This document shows positions 46,153 through 55,552 of a stretch of DNA of 60,994 nucleotides, one piece after another (position 1 is the stretch's first letter; every line of letters begins with the position of its first letter). The stretch lies in the NCBI GenBank assembly GCA_009929445.1, contig SAAL01000007.1:1-60994 (forward strand), written 5' to 3'. This DNA is from Bacteroidia bacterium (GTDB lineage Bacteria > Bacteroidota > Bacteroidia > Bacteroidales > Paludibacteraceae). Under the pieces are notes generated by a model. It saw nothing but the letters and a program-made list of their open reading frames with translations. It did not search any database and was not told where the DNA came from. The translations under genes and the position numbers were made by a program.

Positions 46153-46171
46153 CCTGCCTGCGGCAGGCAGG
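46153..46171. repeat. CCTGCCTGC/GCAGGCAGG palindrome, copy 2
   Basis: It differs from the copy at 33268 only in the centre base. Here the flanks AAATATC and GATATTT lengthen the inverted repeat, giving a strong hairpin with a T-run after it. Confidence 0.85.
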
Positions 46172-46230
46172 GATATTTTTTCTATGTTGCCGAAAATATG
46201 AGAATAAGTGTAAATTATTCTATGTTTTCT

Positions 46231-46403
46231 ATTGTTGAGTCCACTCCGAAAAGTCATAATTTATAAAAATCTAAGATTTTTATACTTTGTGTCGAAATTA
46301 GATGTGTTGATAATCAATTAGATATAAAATTAGTTTCTTTGTGTAACTTGGTGTTTTAGTGTCTTTGTGGCAAAATCAAGGTTTTCGGAGCAGACTCATT
46401 GTT
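46231..46403. mobile_element. MITE-like element, 161 bp with terminal inverted repeats and 6-bp target duplication
   Basis: The left end GAGTCCACTCCGAAAA (46237-46252) and the right end TTTTCGGAGCAGACTC (46382-46397) are inverted repeats matching at 14 of 16 positions. Directly outside lie two copies of ATTGTT (46231-46236 and 46398-46403), which look like a target-site duplication. The 129 bases inside are AT-rich, contain an internal palindrome (AAAAATCTAAGATTTTTATA) and code for nothing. This is the structure of a non-autonomous element moved by a transposase elsewhere. The IS family is not assigned. Confidence 0.78.
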
Positions 46404-46448
46404 TAAAAAAAAGTCGAGACGGGTTCTATTTAATAAATCGTGCAAGCT

Positions 46449-47222
46449 TTACTGCACAAATACCATTTTGTTTTCGGTGGAAAATCGCTCGCTGTACCAG
46501 TATCCATCGGCAGAAAAAGCTTTCAGATCTTCGGGATCGGTAATCCGGTTTTGAGCTACGAAACGCACCATCAGGCCCCGTGCTCTTTTCAGGTAGATGG
46601 TGATTGGTTTGAATGTATCGGAATCGGGATTATACTGCAGAAAATCAAAATCAATGATACGCACTTTCAGCTGTTTTATATCCAGCATTCGGGTATATTC
46701 TGCCGACGCCAGATTTAATAAAACGTTCGGATTATCTGATTTTTTCAGTGCTTTCGCCGTTTCGTCAGTCACCCGTTTTTTCCAGAATGAATACAAATTA
46801 TCACCTTTTTCGGTCGTGAGTCTGTCTTTTACGTCCAGACGGTAGGGCTGAATTAAATCAAGCGGTTTCAGTGCTCCGTACAGGCCAGAGAGTATTCGCA
46901 GGTGGTTTTGCAGGTAAAGAATTTCTTCATTGTTAAGGGTAGCGGCATCCAACCCACGATATACTTCGCCGTTGTACGTAAAAATGGCCTGTTTTGAATT
47001 TTCTGGTGTGAAAGGTGTTTTCCAGTGAAAGTAGCGATTTGCATTTTCTTCGGCAATTTTTGAATTGATATGCAATAAAGACGCCAGTTCGCTGATGGAG
47101 TAGGAACCAAGCTGTTTTGCCAGCATGTTTGCTTCTTTCAGAAAAACGGGCAGAGTATAATCAGAAATCGTATTTTGAGGATTAAAATTTTGTATTTTAG
47201 CGGGTGAAATGATGGTAAGCAT
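46449..47222 (-). CDS. yaaA: YaaA family protein (peroxide stress response)
   Basis: This is a 257-residue cytoplasmic protein of the YaaA/DUF328 family, which in E. coli lowers free iron and DNA damage under hydrogen peroxide. The family marks are MLTIISPAK at the start, AIFTYNGEVYRGLDA (about 85-99), LRILSGLYGALKPLDLIQPYRL, LNLASAEYTRML and the RARGLMVRFVAQNRI segment with the C-terminal YWYSERFSTENKMVFVQ. The ATG at 47222 starts exactly at the conserved N-terminus. It is monocistronic, bordered downstream by the MITE-like element. Confidence 0.95.
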   Translation of the reverse strand: MLTIISPAKIQNFNPQNTISDYTLPVFLKEANMLAKQLGSYSISELASLLHINSKIAEENANRYFHWKTPFTPENSKQAIFTYNGEVYRGLDAATLNNEEILYLQNHLRILSGLYGALKPLDLIQPYRLDVKDRLTTEKGDNLYSFWKKRVTDETAKALKKSDNPNVLLNLASAEYTRMLDIKQLKVRIIDFDFLQYNPDSDTFKPITIYLKRARGLMVRFVAQNRITDPEDLKAFSADGYWYSERFSTENKMVFVQ

Positions 47223-47350
47223 TGTCTGAACTTTGATTTTTTTGATTTATATGATAAAAACAGACAAAATAGCTTTTTGAGTCAAAGAAACTATGATATA
47301 GAATATGTGGGATATATATCATTTTAATCCTAAAAATCAAGTTTCAGACG

Positions 47351-48553
47351 TTATCCTTCCCAGTCCAGAATTCTTCTGTCACCTTCCAGGCGCTGAATTT
47401 CGCTGATTTCCTGCGTTACTTCTATTACTCCTTTGTATTCATTATGTTCGTTTCGAACAGCAAAGTACTGAATCAGCACCCGTTTTCCGTTGCGCATGCT
47501 TATCCAGAAATCGGCTTTGTCTTTTTTGCCGGCTCTGAATGCTTCCACTATTTGCTCTACTACATGAACACTTTCTTTTGGGTGGCAGTTGTGTACATCG
47601 CGGCCTATAACAGCATTCGTACGATGAAAAATGCGCTCTTTCGGCGTTGAAAAGAAACGAACTTTGTTATTTTCATCCACAAACGTAATATCTACCGGCA
47701 AATGGCTGAAAACCAATACAATCTGTTCGGCGGTGAGTTGTCCGCTTTTCAGTTCGATTAAATCTGAAGGGACTTTATTTTTTTCCATTACGTTTTCTTT
47801 TTTTGGTGGATTGATGTAAGGAAATCCCGATTCAACACTTTCGTTCCAGATGTTTTCAATTTCATCTGCCGGAATATATTTCTGAATAACCGGAAAAAGC
47901 AACCGCTCTTCTCTGAAAATAATCGAATAAATGTTGTAAAATATATCTCCGGTAAGTCTGTTTAAATGCTTTAAATCAGTATCGTTAAGATTCAGTATAT
48001 CAATTAATTGATTTATGTTTTTTCTGATGTCATCGTGTATGGACCACATCACGGAGATGCATCGGTAATCGGCAACGTATTTTTCAACGAGCGGAAAAAG
48101 AATGTTTTCCTTGATCTGATAATAGTCTGTAAATTTCTGTACATCAGTCCAAAGCGTAATGAGCTCAGTTTTGATTTCACTGGTCAGTGCTTTTTTGTTG
48201 ATTTCAAGAATGTAGGGCCGGATTTTATTCAGGTGGCTGATAGCTTGTGCATTGTTTTGAATGCATACGCCGAAAAAACTGTCATCTGCAGGCTTTTCAT
48301 ACCGAAAATCGTCCAGTGGGCGGCGAAGCACATTGAGCAATTTGTTGATACCCGATTTAATGTCATCCATCGGGTAACCGGAATCTACGAGTTGATGTAC
48401 AAATATTACCACATCATCGGGTGTTATGTTTGCAATTGTGGTTGACTGAAACTTGTGGATGGTTTCAGCAGCTTTTTGCTTGTAGATTATCGCTTCGAAA
48501 AGTTCGGTCAGATCGGCGATTTTTTGGGATTGATGCGTTGAAAATTCAGACAT
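47351..48553 (-). CDS. DUF438 / hemerythrin-like / PAS domain protein
   Basis: This is a 400-residue cytoplasmic sensor-like protein. Domains by eye: N-terminal DUF438 (about 8-90, AEAIHKF-type helix and VIFVHQLVDSGYPMDDIKSGINKLLNV), an HHE-type helical bundle (about 105-245, with KENILFPLVEKY, WSIHDDIRKNINQL and REERLLFPVIQKY), and a C-terminal PAS domain (about 285-395, DITFVDENNKVRFF, GRDVHNCHPKESVHVVEQI, KDKADFWI). The CHP of the PAS is typical of the DUF438-linked PAS. In the helical bundle several positions usually held by iron-binding His are Tyr or other residues (DYYQIKEN, IYSIIFREER), and only the His of SIHDD is clear, so classical di-iron binding is doubtful. The likely role is sensing of a small ligand or redox state; its output partner is not known. 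Confidence 0.85.
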   Translation of the reverse strand: MSEFSTHQSQKIADLTELFEAIIYKQKAAETIHKFQSTTIANITPDDVVIFVHQLVDSGYPMDDIKSGINKLLNVLRRPLDDFRYEKPADDSFFGVCIQNNAQAISHLNKIRPYILEINKKALTSEIKTELITLWTDVQKFTDYYQIKENILFPLVEKYVADYRCISVMWSIHDDIRKNINQLIDILNLNDTDLKHLNRLTGDIFYNIYSIIFREERLLFPVIQKYIPADEIENIWNESVESGFPYINPPKKENVMEKNKVPSDLIELKSGQLTAEQIVLVFSHLPVDITFVDENNKVRFFSTPKERIFHRTNAVIGRDVHNCHPKESVHVVEQIVEAFRAGKKDKADFWISMRNGKRVLIQYFAVRNEHNEYKGVIEVTQEISEIQRLEGDRRILDWEG

Positions 48554-48564
48554 ATTCGAAAAGT

Positions 48565-48620
48565 TAGATGTTTGAAGTTAGAAATTAGAAAAGTTGGGAG
48601 CTAACTCAGAACTCAGAACT
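48565..48620. repeat. Short degenerate AACTCAG/AGTTAGA repeats
   Basis: AGTTAGA-like units (AGTTAGATGTTTGAAGTTAG) are followed by ACTCAGAACTCAGAACTC. The second part also occurs near 33350-33364. These short-period runs lie in spacers only. Confidence 0.5.
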
Positions 48621-48625
48621 CTTAT

Positions 48626-49441
48626 TTACTTGAGCAATTCCGCCATTTCCTGTTGCACCTTCAGCGCTTCTTCTCTTGCTTTTTCTGCAAAATCAACGTC
48701 GGATGAAGCATAAATAATCTGACGGGAGGAATTTACCAACAATCCGCATTCGTCGTTTTTTCCGTATTTAACTACTTCCTGAAGGCTTCCACCCTGAGCA
48801 CCTACACCGGGTACGAGCAGAAAGTGATTTGGGATTATTTTACGAATGTCAGCCAGCATTTCGGCTTTTGTAGCTCCAACCACATACATCATATTCTCAT
48901 CCGAACCCCATTCTTTGGATGCTTTCAGCACTTTTTCGAATAGTTTTTCGCCGTTTTCTTCCATGTACTGAAAATCAAAAGCTCCCTTATTTGATGTCAG
49001 TGCAAGCAGAATTGTCCATTTATTTACGTAGGTTAGAAACGGAAAAACGCTGTCCTGTCCCATATAAGGTGCAACCGTTACGGCATCAAAATCCATATTT
49101 CCGAAAAACGTGCGTGCATACATGGCTGAAGTATTACCGATATCGCCCCGCTTGGCATCGGCAATGATAAACTGGTCGGGATAATTGGAGAGGATGTAAT
49201 CCACCGTTCGTTCCAATGCGTCCCAGCCTTCCAGTCCGATACTTTCATAAAATGCCAGATTGAGTTTGTAAGCCACACAGAGATCGGCAGTTGCGTCAAT
49301 TATTTGCTTATTGAACTCAAAAATCGGGTCGTCCGATACATCGAAAAGATGTTCGGGAATTTTATCGACATCGGTATCCAGACCAACGCAAAGAAATGTT
49401 TTTTTGTGAAAAATATTTTCAACAAGTTGTTGTTTGTTCAT
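48626..49441 (-). CDS. pyrF: Orotidine 5'-phosphate decarboxylase
   Basis: This enzyme decarboxylates OMP to UMP, the last step of de novo pyrimidine synthesis. It has 271 residues and is of the longer (type 2) subfamily with the N-terminal [14 protein letters not shown]. The catalytic Lys-Asp network is in [15 protein letters not shown] (about 95-109). [13 protein letters not shown] and [11 protein letters not shown] are the phosphate-binding loops. It lies 23 bases downstream of prfA on the same strand, an arrangement seen in Bacteroidales. Confidence 0.95.
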   Translation of the reverse strand: MNKQQLVENIFHKKTFLCVGLDTDVDKIPEHLFDVSDDPIFEFNKQIIDATADLCVAYKLNLAFYESIGLEGWDALERTVDYILSNYPDQFIIADAKRGDIGNTSAMYARTFFGNMDFDAVTVAPYMGQDSVFPFLTYVNKWTILLALTSNKGAFDFQYMEENGEKLFEKVLKASKEWGSDENMMYVVGATKAEMLADIRKIIPNHFLLVPGVGAQGGSLQEVVKYGKNDECGLLVNSSRQIIYASSDVDFAEKAREEALKVQQEMAELLK

Positions 49442-49464
49442 AGCGTAAATTATTAAAAGGGTTT

Positions 49465-50544
49465 CTATAATTCACTTTCTTTCATTCGTTCTGCATTTTC
49501 CACCACAGTGAGTTGATTGATTACATCCTGTATGTCGCCGTTCATAAATGCGGCCAGGTTGTAGATGGTGTAATTGATTCTGTGGTCGGTAATTCGTCCC
49601 TGTGGATAGTTGTACGTGCGTATTTTTGCCGATCTGTCGCCGGTAGATACCATGGTTTTACGTTTCGAAGCAATGGCTGAAAGGTGTTTTTCGTATTCCA
49701 TATTGTATATTTTCGTACGAAGCATTTCCATGGCTATTTCACGGTTACCGAGCTGAGTACGAGCCTGCTGGCATACCACCACAATACCGGTTGGACGGTG
49801 AGTAAGCTGCACTTTGGTTTCCACTTTGTTCACATTCTGACCGCCTGCACCGCCTGAGCGTGACGTATGGAAATCGATATCGGCCGGATTAATCTGTACA
49901 TCAAATTCGTCGGCTTCGGGGAGCACAGCCACAGTGGCTGCCGAGGTGTGTACACGACCCTGAGTTTCGGTTTCGGGTACGCGCTGCACGCGGTGAACAC
50001 CGCTTTCGTATTTCAGCGTACCGTACACGTTTTCGCCTGTCACGGTGAAGATAATTTCCTTGTATCCACCTATGGTGCCTTCACTGAAGTCAGTTACATC
50101 AACTTTCCAGCCTTTATTTTCACAGAAACGGGTGTACATTTTGAAAAGATCTCCTGCAAAAATGGCTGCTTCATCGCCGCCTGTTCCGCCACGTATTTCC
50201 ATCACTACGTCTTTGGCATCTTCCGGATCAACCGGAATCAGCAGGAATTTAATCTTTTCTTCCAGCTCGGGAACTTTTGATTCCAGCATTTCAAGTTCCA
50301 TTCGAGCCATTTCGCGCAGTTCGGTGTCGCTTTCGTTTGAAAGTATGTCTTTGGCTTCCTGTATGTTGGACAGCGTGGTGGAGTATTCTTTCTGAGCGTT
50401 CATGATTTTCGATAGCTCACTGTATTCCTTGTTGAGTTTCACGTAGCGTTGCATGTCGGCTATCACAGCCGGATCGGTAATGAGCATGGATATTTCTTCA
50501 AATTTATGTTGAAGGCCGTCTAGTTTTTCGATGAGTGATGACAT
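49465..50544 (-). CDS. prfA: Peptide chain release factor 1
   Basis: This protein releases the finished peptide at UAA and UAG codons. It has 359 residues. The GGQ motif is in [20 protein letters not shown], and the PxT codon-reading motif is PET in [14 protein letters not shown], a known variant of PAT in RF1. The N-terminal helical domain and the C-terminal basic helix are intact. It is cotranscribed with pyrF. Confidence 0.97.
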   Translation of the reverse strand: MSSLIEKLDGLQHKFEEISMLITDPAVIADMQRYVKLNKEYSELSKIMNAQKEYSTTLSNIQEAKDILSNESDTELREMARMELEMLESKVPELEEKIKFLLIPVDPEDAKDVVMEIRGGTGGDEAAIFAGDLFKMYTRFCENKGWKVDVTDFSEGTIGGYKEIIFTVTGENVYGTLKYESGVHRVQRVPETETQGRVHTSAATVAVLPEADEFDVQINPADIDFHTSRSGGAGGQNVNKVETKVQLTHRPTGIVVVCQQARTQLGNREIAMEMLRTKIYNMEYEKHLSAIASKRKTMVSTGDRSAKIRTYNYPQGRITDHRINYTIYNLAAFMNGDIQDVINQLTVVENAERMKESEL

Positions 50545-50639
50545 ATATTTTATTTACGATTTACAATTTTAGATTTATGATTGGGTTTATTTTCTATATT
50601 TTAATATGTTGTTATACAGGAATTTGCAATTATTTATTT

Positions 50640-51584
50640 TTACGATTTTGTTATAGTGAACTGATTGTTTTCAGTGATTTTTTTTCTGTCAATTCCGATA
50701 TCGCGCATCGAAGCCGGATCTTCTATCGGTTCAATGTGAGATGAAACGGTTACAGGTTCGGAAAACATGTCTTCGATACTTTCTTCTATTTTTTCTGCAA
50801 AGTCGTGTCCTTGCTGTACGCTCCATTCACCCGGAACGAGCAGATGAAGCGAAATAAATTTTCGTTGTCCGGCCTGACGTGTCATCAACGAATGATATTC
50901 AATTGTATCTGTTTTGAACCCGTCAAGATAATGTTTTACTTTTTTCAGTTCTTCTTCGGTGATGGATGCATCCATCAGTCCGTTTGCTGAGCGTTTGATT
51001 AATGTAAATCCGGTCCAGATAATATTCAAAGCCACCAAAACGGCAATAACAGGGTCAAGAATCAAAAAACCGGTCAATTTCACTATCAGTACTCCGGCTA
51101 TGACTCCTGCCGAAGTCCATACATCGGTCATCAGGTGTTTGCCGTCTGCTTCGAGTAGCAACGATTTTCGTATTTTCCCGTTACTGATTAAAACCAGGGA
51201 AACTCCCAGATTGACAAGCGAAGCGCTCGTAGATATTAACAACCCCAAGCCTACGTTTTCAATTGGCTGAGGTGCAATAAGACGTGGAACAGCCGACCAG
51301 ATGATGCTGAATGCAGCTACCAGAATGAGACTTCCTTCAATGGCACTGGAGAAATACTCTGCTTTGGTGTGCCCGAATTCATGTCCTTCATCAGCCGGTT
51401 TTTCAGAAATGTGTATCATTATGAGCGCTACTACGGCAGCTACCAGGTTTACACACGATTCGAGCGCATCGGAAAGCAAACCCATGGACCCTGTGTATAA
51501 ATAGGCAAAGAATTTAAGCCCGATGGTTACTACTGCAGCTGCAATGGAAAGGTAGGCAAATTTTTTTAATGATTCTTTTTTCAT
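50640..51584 (-). CDS. Cation diffusion facilitator family transporter
   Basis: This metal-cation/proton antiporter of 314 residues exports divalent cations from the cytoplasm. Six membrane helices are seen in the first about 210 residues. Metal-site patterns are GLLSDALESCVNL in helix 2 and HLMTDVWTSAGVIAG in helix 5, with GHEFGHTKAEYFSS in the first loop. The Glu in DALES where zinc-type members often have His leaves Fe/Mn as well as Zn possible. The cytoplasmic C-terminal domain (about 215-290) has FISLHLLVPGEWSVQQGHDFAEKIE. It lies 59 bases downstream of purL and 95 bases before prfA on the same strand. Confidence 0.93.
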   Translation of the reverse strand: MKKESLKKFAYLSIAAAVVTIGLKFFAYLYTGSMGLLSDALESCVNLVAAVVALIMIHISEKPADEGHEFGHTKAEYFSSAIEGSLILVAAFSIIWSAVPRLIAPQPIENVGLGLLISTSASLVNLGVSLVLISNGKIRKSLLLEADGKHLMTDVWTSAGVIAGVLIVKLTGFLILDPVIAVLVALNIIWTGFTLIKRSANGLMDASITEEELKKVKHYLDGFKTDTIEYHSLMTRQAGQRKFISLHLLVPGEWSVQQGHDFAEKIEESIEDMFSEPVTVSSHIEPIEDPASMRDIGIDRKKITENNQFTITKS

Positions 51585-51643
51585 TAGATGAAGTGAGAAT
51601 TTTTTTAATGATCACACTCTGATCTGCTGTGATTTGAATTTCA

Positions 51644-54600
51644 TTATTTTTTGTTAGTTTCCACCCATTTTCGTGCATTCACAAAAGCTTCGATCCAGGG
51701 AGTAATTTCATCATTCTTTATGCGGTCGGCAGGGTAGTGGGCGCATTGCCATGGGAAAATGGCTCGTTCCAGATGCGGCATCATGGCCAGATGACGTCCA
51801 TCAGCAGAACAGATTCCGGCAACAGCATAATCCGAACCGTTCGGATTGGCAGGATATCCATCATAATTGTATTTTGCTACAATTTTGTATGCGTAATCAC
51901 CCATCGGAAGTGAGAATTTACCTTCGCCGTGTGCCACCCAAATGCCGAGTTTACTTCCGGAAATTGTTTTAAACATCACCGAATCGTTTTCGGGAATATT
52001 GAGCGTAACAAATCCACTTTCAAATTTATGACTGTCGTTGTGAAGCATTTTTGCACGTTTTTCGTGTTCGGGATTTATCAGGTTCAGTTCTACCATTAGC
52101 TGGCAACCGTTGCAAATGCCCAAACTTAGTGTGTCTGTGCGTTTGTAAAAGTTTTCGAGTGCTTTACGGGCTTTTTCGTTGTAAAGAAAACCACCTGCCC
52201 AACCTTTGGCCGATCCAAGCACATCGGAATTGGAAAAACCACCGCAGAATACTATCAGATTCAGGTCTTCAAGCGTTTCGCGTCCGGAAGCCAGGTCGGT
52301 CATGTGCACATCTTTTACATCAAAACCGGCCAGATAAAGCGCATAAGCCATTTCACGTTCGCCGTTTGTGCCTTTTTCACGAATAATAGCGGCTTTGATT
52401 TCACTCTGCTTTCGCTTGGGCGAGAGGTTATACTGTGAGAGTTTTCCGGAAAAATTTTCCGAAAATCGGAATTCCAGCGGTTGATTTTTGTAATTTTCAA
52501 AACGTTCTCCGGCTTTTTTCCCACCGCTTTGTTTGCGGTCGAGCTGGTATGAAGTATCGTACCACACATCCCGGAGTTCGTTGATGGAGAAAGAATATGC
52601 AGATTTTTTTCTATGAATTTCCAGCCTGCGTTCTTCGATCGGTTTTCCAATCACAGCATAACCTATGCCATTGTTTTTCAATGCTTTTTCTACTGTTTTT
52701 TTATCTTTTACCTGAATGATGATGCCCGGATTTTCGGCAAAAAGTATGGTTACCAGCGAAGGTTCAGCCACATCGTCCAGATTTATGGCCAAACCGCCTG
52801 AATTCTTGCCAAAACACATTTCGAGCAATGCAGTAATCATTCCACCGGCCGAAATATCGTGTCCGGCGAGTATCATTTCCTTGTTTATCAACTCCTGAAC
52901 AGTATCAAATGCAGCCTTGAAATATTCAGCATCATTTACTGTAGGAGTTTCGTGACCAAGGCGGTTGAGTGTCTGAGCCAGCGCCGATCCTCCGAGTTTA
53001 TGTCTGTCAAACGAAAAGTCGATGTAAAGAAGATGAGTTTCTTTGTCGTTTACAATCAGGGGACTGACTGTCTTTCTGATGTCCGAAACTTCTGCTCCTG
53101 CCGAAATAATGACCGTTCCGGGTGAGAATACTTTTGTTCCGTCAGGGTATTTTTGAGTCATCGATAAACTGTCTTTTCCGGTCGGGATATTGATGCCGAG
53201 AGCACATGCAAATTCACTGCAAGCTTCTACAGCTTTGTAAAGGCGAGCATCCTCACCCGGATTTTTACAGGGCCACATCCAGTTGGCCGAGAGCGAAACA
53301 CTGTCGAGTCCGTTCTTCAGCGGAGCCCAGATGATATTGGTAAGTGCTTCTGCTACAGATAGTACCGATCCGGCTTCCGGATTTACAAGAGCAGCCTGAG
53401 GAGCATGACCGATAGATGTAGCAATTCCTTCTTTTCCGCGGTAATCAAGGGCTACCACTCCCACGTCGCTGAGCGGAAGCTGTATTTCACCCACACATTG
53501 CTGGCGGGCCACTTTACCTGTCACCGAACGGTCAACTTTGTTTGTAAGCCAGTCTTTACAGGCTACTGCTTCAATTTTAAGTACGTTTTTTAAATATTCA
53601 AGTATTTTATCTTCTGTTATCTCAACCGGAGCATAACTTTCTGCAATGCTGGTATCATTAATGACTGTTTTTGGTGATTTGCCTATCAGATATTCAACGG
53701 GAAGATCAATGGGTGCTTCTCCGGATTTTTCAGAAGTGGAGTTTTTGAATGTCAAACGCATATCACCGGTGGTTTCGCCTACTACATACATGGGTGCACG
53801 TTCACGTTTAGCAATTGATTTTACCCTTTCGAGATCTTTCTCTTTCAGGAGTAATCCCATTCGTTCCTGGCTTTCATTGCCGATGATTTCTTTGGCACTG
53901 AGTGTTACATCGCCGATGGGAAGTTTATCCATTTCAATTACTCCACCCGTAGTTTCTACCAGCTCGGACAGGCAGTTTAGATGTCCTCCGGCGCCGTGAT
54001 CATGAATAGAAATAATTGGATTTTCATCACTCTCGGCCAGGGCGCGGATTACATTGGCCGCCCGTTTTTGCATTTCGGCGTTGGCGCGCTGAACCGCATT
54101 CAACTCAATAGCATTGCCATATTGACCGGTTTCTACTGATGAAACAGCTCCTCCACCCATTCCAATCCGGTAATTATCGCCACCCAACACGACCACTTTC
54201 TCATTAGGTTCGGGCGTTCCTTTCAGCGCATCGCGTTTGTTGGCATAGCCAACGCCGCCTGCCAGCATGATTACTTTATCGTATCCATAGATTTTGTTGT
54301 TTTCTTTGTGTTCGAAAGTGAGCAGCGAACCGCAAATAAGCGGCTGTCCGAATTTATTTCCGAAGTCGGAAGCGCCGTTGGAAGCTTTGATGAGAATCTG
54401 TTCGGGAGTTTGATACAACCAGGGCCGACCGGATAATCTGTCATTCCGGAGATTGGGATAACTCGTCATATAAACGGCCGTTCCGGCTATGGGCAGACTG
54501 GCTTTTCCACCTCCGAGGCGATCACGAATTTCACCACCGGTGCCTGTAGCTGCTCCATTGAATGGCTCAACGGTGGTGGGGAAATTGTGTGTTTCTGCTT

Positions 54601-55324
54601 TCAGTGAAATGACAGATTCTATTGTTTTTGTTTCAAAGAAATCGGGTTTATCATCCGATTTTGGAGCAAATTGCTCGATAACAGGCCCCTGATTAAAAGC
54701 TACATTGTCCGAATAGGCCGAAACCAGGTCGTTCGGATTGTCTTTGGAAGTTTGCTTAATCAGTTGGAATAGAGTCATTTCCTTTTCCTGCCCATCGATT
54801 ATAAATTGTCCGTTGAAAATTTTATGCCGACAATGTTCGGAATTTACCTGCGAAAATCCAAATACTTCGCTGTCTGTCAGTTTCCTACCCATTTTTACAG
54901 AAATTTCATTCAGAAAATCGATTTCTTCTTCGCTCAGCGCCAATCCTTCCTGTGAGTTGTAAGCAGCAATATCGTCAATGTACCGGATTGGTTCGGGCTG
55001 TTTGTGAATTGTGAAAATATCCTGGTTCAATTCGGTGTACCTGCGCTGAAGCATGGGATCAAACATGTCCTGATCGGGGATAAATTCTTCTATTCTCTGA
55101 ATGCCGACAATTCCCATGTTTTGAGTTATTTCCACCGCATTGGTACTCCACGGGGTAATCATTTCGCGGCGAGGACCGATAAAATTACCCTGAATTGTTT
55201 CATTGTCAAGTAGTTTAGCTTCGCCAAATAGCCAGGTGAGCTTGTTGATTGTTTCGCTGTTGAATTCTGAAGTGGATTGTAAGGCGTAGATTTGCTGATC
55301 GGGTGTTTGAAAAAAGTAAATCAT
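51644..55324 (-). CDS. purL: Phosphoribosylformylglycinamidine synthase (large form)
   Basis: This enzyme makes FGAM from FGAR, glutamine and ATP in de novo purine synthesis. At 1226 residues it is the single-chain form with synthetase and glutaminase domains. Marks are GFSQVNSEHCRHKIF (about 155), AETHNFPTTVEPFNGAATGTGGEIRD (about 245-270), ISIHDHGAGGHLNCLSELVE, PTGKDSLSMTQ, and the C-terminal glutamine amidotransferase with the nucleophile Cys in LGICNGCQLMVEL (about 1100) and the His-Glu pair near the end. A -7 box lies about 52 bases upstream on the minus strand. No riboswitch-like fold was found in the short leader. Confidence 0.97.
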   Translation of the reverse strand: MIYFFQTPDQQIYALQSTSEFNSETINKLTWLFGEAKLLDNETIQGNFIGPRREMITPWSTNAVEITQNMGIVGIQRIEEFIPDQDMFDPMLQRRYTELNQDIFTIHKQPEPIRYIDDIAAYNSQEGLALSEEEIDFLNEISVKMGRKLTDSEVFGFSQVNSEHCRHKIFNGQFIIDGQEKEMTLFQLIKQTSKDNPNDLVSAYSDNVAFNQGPVIEQFAPKSDDKPDFFETKTIESVISLKAETHNFPTTVEPFNGAATGTGGEIRDRLGGGKASLPIAGTAVYMTSYPNLRNDRLSGRPWLYQTPEQILIKASNGASDFGNKFGQPLICGSLLTFEHKENNKIYGYDKVIMLAGGVGYANKRDALKGTPEPNEKVVVLGGDNYRIGMGGGAVSSVETGQYGNAIELNAVQRANAEMQKRAANVIRALAESDENPIISIHDHGAGGHLNCLSELVETTGGVIEMDKLPIGDVTLSAKEIIGNESQERMGLLLKEKDLERVKSIAKRERAPMYVVGETTGDMRLTFKNSTSEKSGEAPIDLPVEYLIGKSPKTVINDTSIAESYAPVEITEDKILEYLKNVLKIEAVACKDWLTNKVDRSVTGKVARQQCVGEIQLPLSDVGVVALDYRGKEGIATSIGHAPQAALVNPEAGSVLSVAEALTNIIWAPLKNGLDSVSLSANWMWPCKNPGEDARLYKAVEACSEFACALGINIPTGKDSLSMTQKYPDGTKVFSPGTVIISAGAEVSDIRKTVSPLIVNDKETHLLYIDFSFDRHKLGGSALAQTLNRLGHETPTVNDAEYFKAAFDTVQELINKEMILAGHDISAGGMITALLEMCFGKNSGGLAINLDDVAEPSLVTILFAENPGIIIQVKDKKTVEKALKNNGIGYAVIGKPIEERRLEIHRKKSAYSFSINELRDVWYDTSYQLDRKQSGGKKAGERFENYKNQPLEFRFSENFSGKLSQYNLSPKRKQSEIKAAIIREKGTNGEREMAYALYLAGFDVKDVHMTDLASGRETLEDLNLIVFCGGFSNSDVLGSAKGWAGGFLYNEKARKALENFYKRTDTLSLGICNGCQLMVELNLINPEHEKRAKMLHNDSHKFESGFVTLNIPENDSVMFKTISGSKLGIWVAHGEGKFSLPMGDYAYKIVAKYNYDGYPANPNGSDYAVAGICSADGRHLAMMPHLERAIFPWQCAHYPADRIKNDEITPWIEAFVNARKWVETNKK

Positions 55325-55375
55325 GGGGATGAATGCTAATGGATTAAACTCAATTTAGTGATTTTTATCAGAGCA

Positions 55376-55383
55376 CAAAGGTA
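55376..55383 (-). promoter_or_regulatory. -7 box of purL
   Basis: CAAAGGTA reads TACCTTTG on the minus strand, a match to TAnnTTTG, 51 bases before the purL start. A partial -33 (GAAA on plus) lies near 55402. Confidence 0.55.
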
Positions 55384-55468
55384 CTAATTAAATGGCACGC
55401 TGAAAAGTAAAAAAACGATTTTTAAGTGATTGCAATCAATTCATAGTCAATCTAAAAAAACTCATAGA

Positions 55469-55500
55469 TTTGTTGTTGCCGTCGTTTTTGACTAATTTTG
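55469..55500 (+). promoter_or_regulatory. Full Bacteroidota promoter upstream of the HAD phosphatase gene
   Basis: TTTG (55469-55472), an exact 20-base spacer, and TAATTTTG (55493-55500) give both elements of the Bacteroidota sigma-70 promoter, 52 bases before the start codon. Confidence 0.75.
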
Positions 55501-55552
55501 ACATCCAAAAAGGAATTTGGTTTTATTCTGATTTCAATACATGGTTAACTAA

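Larger units (their letters stand above)
45805..46448. other. Intergenic region with a palindrome and a MITE-like element
   Basis: I see no gene in these 644 bases. A short open frame at 45778-46020 on the plus strand has no protein-like features. The region carries a CCTGCCTGC palindrome (46153-46171) and a MITE-like element with its target repeats (46231-46403), so about a third of it is mobile or repetitive DNA. Confidence 0.65.

Noticed and set aside
49950-50000. PET in place of PAT in release factor 1 as a sign of altered codon reading
   Set aside because: The middle residue of the PxT motif varies among normal RF1 proteins.
55325-55552. Purine riboswitch in the purL leader
   Set aside because: The leader from the -7 box to the start is only about 50 bases and shows no three-way junction.
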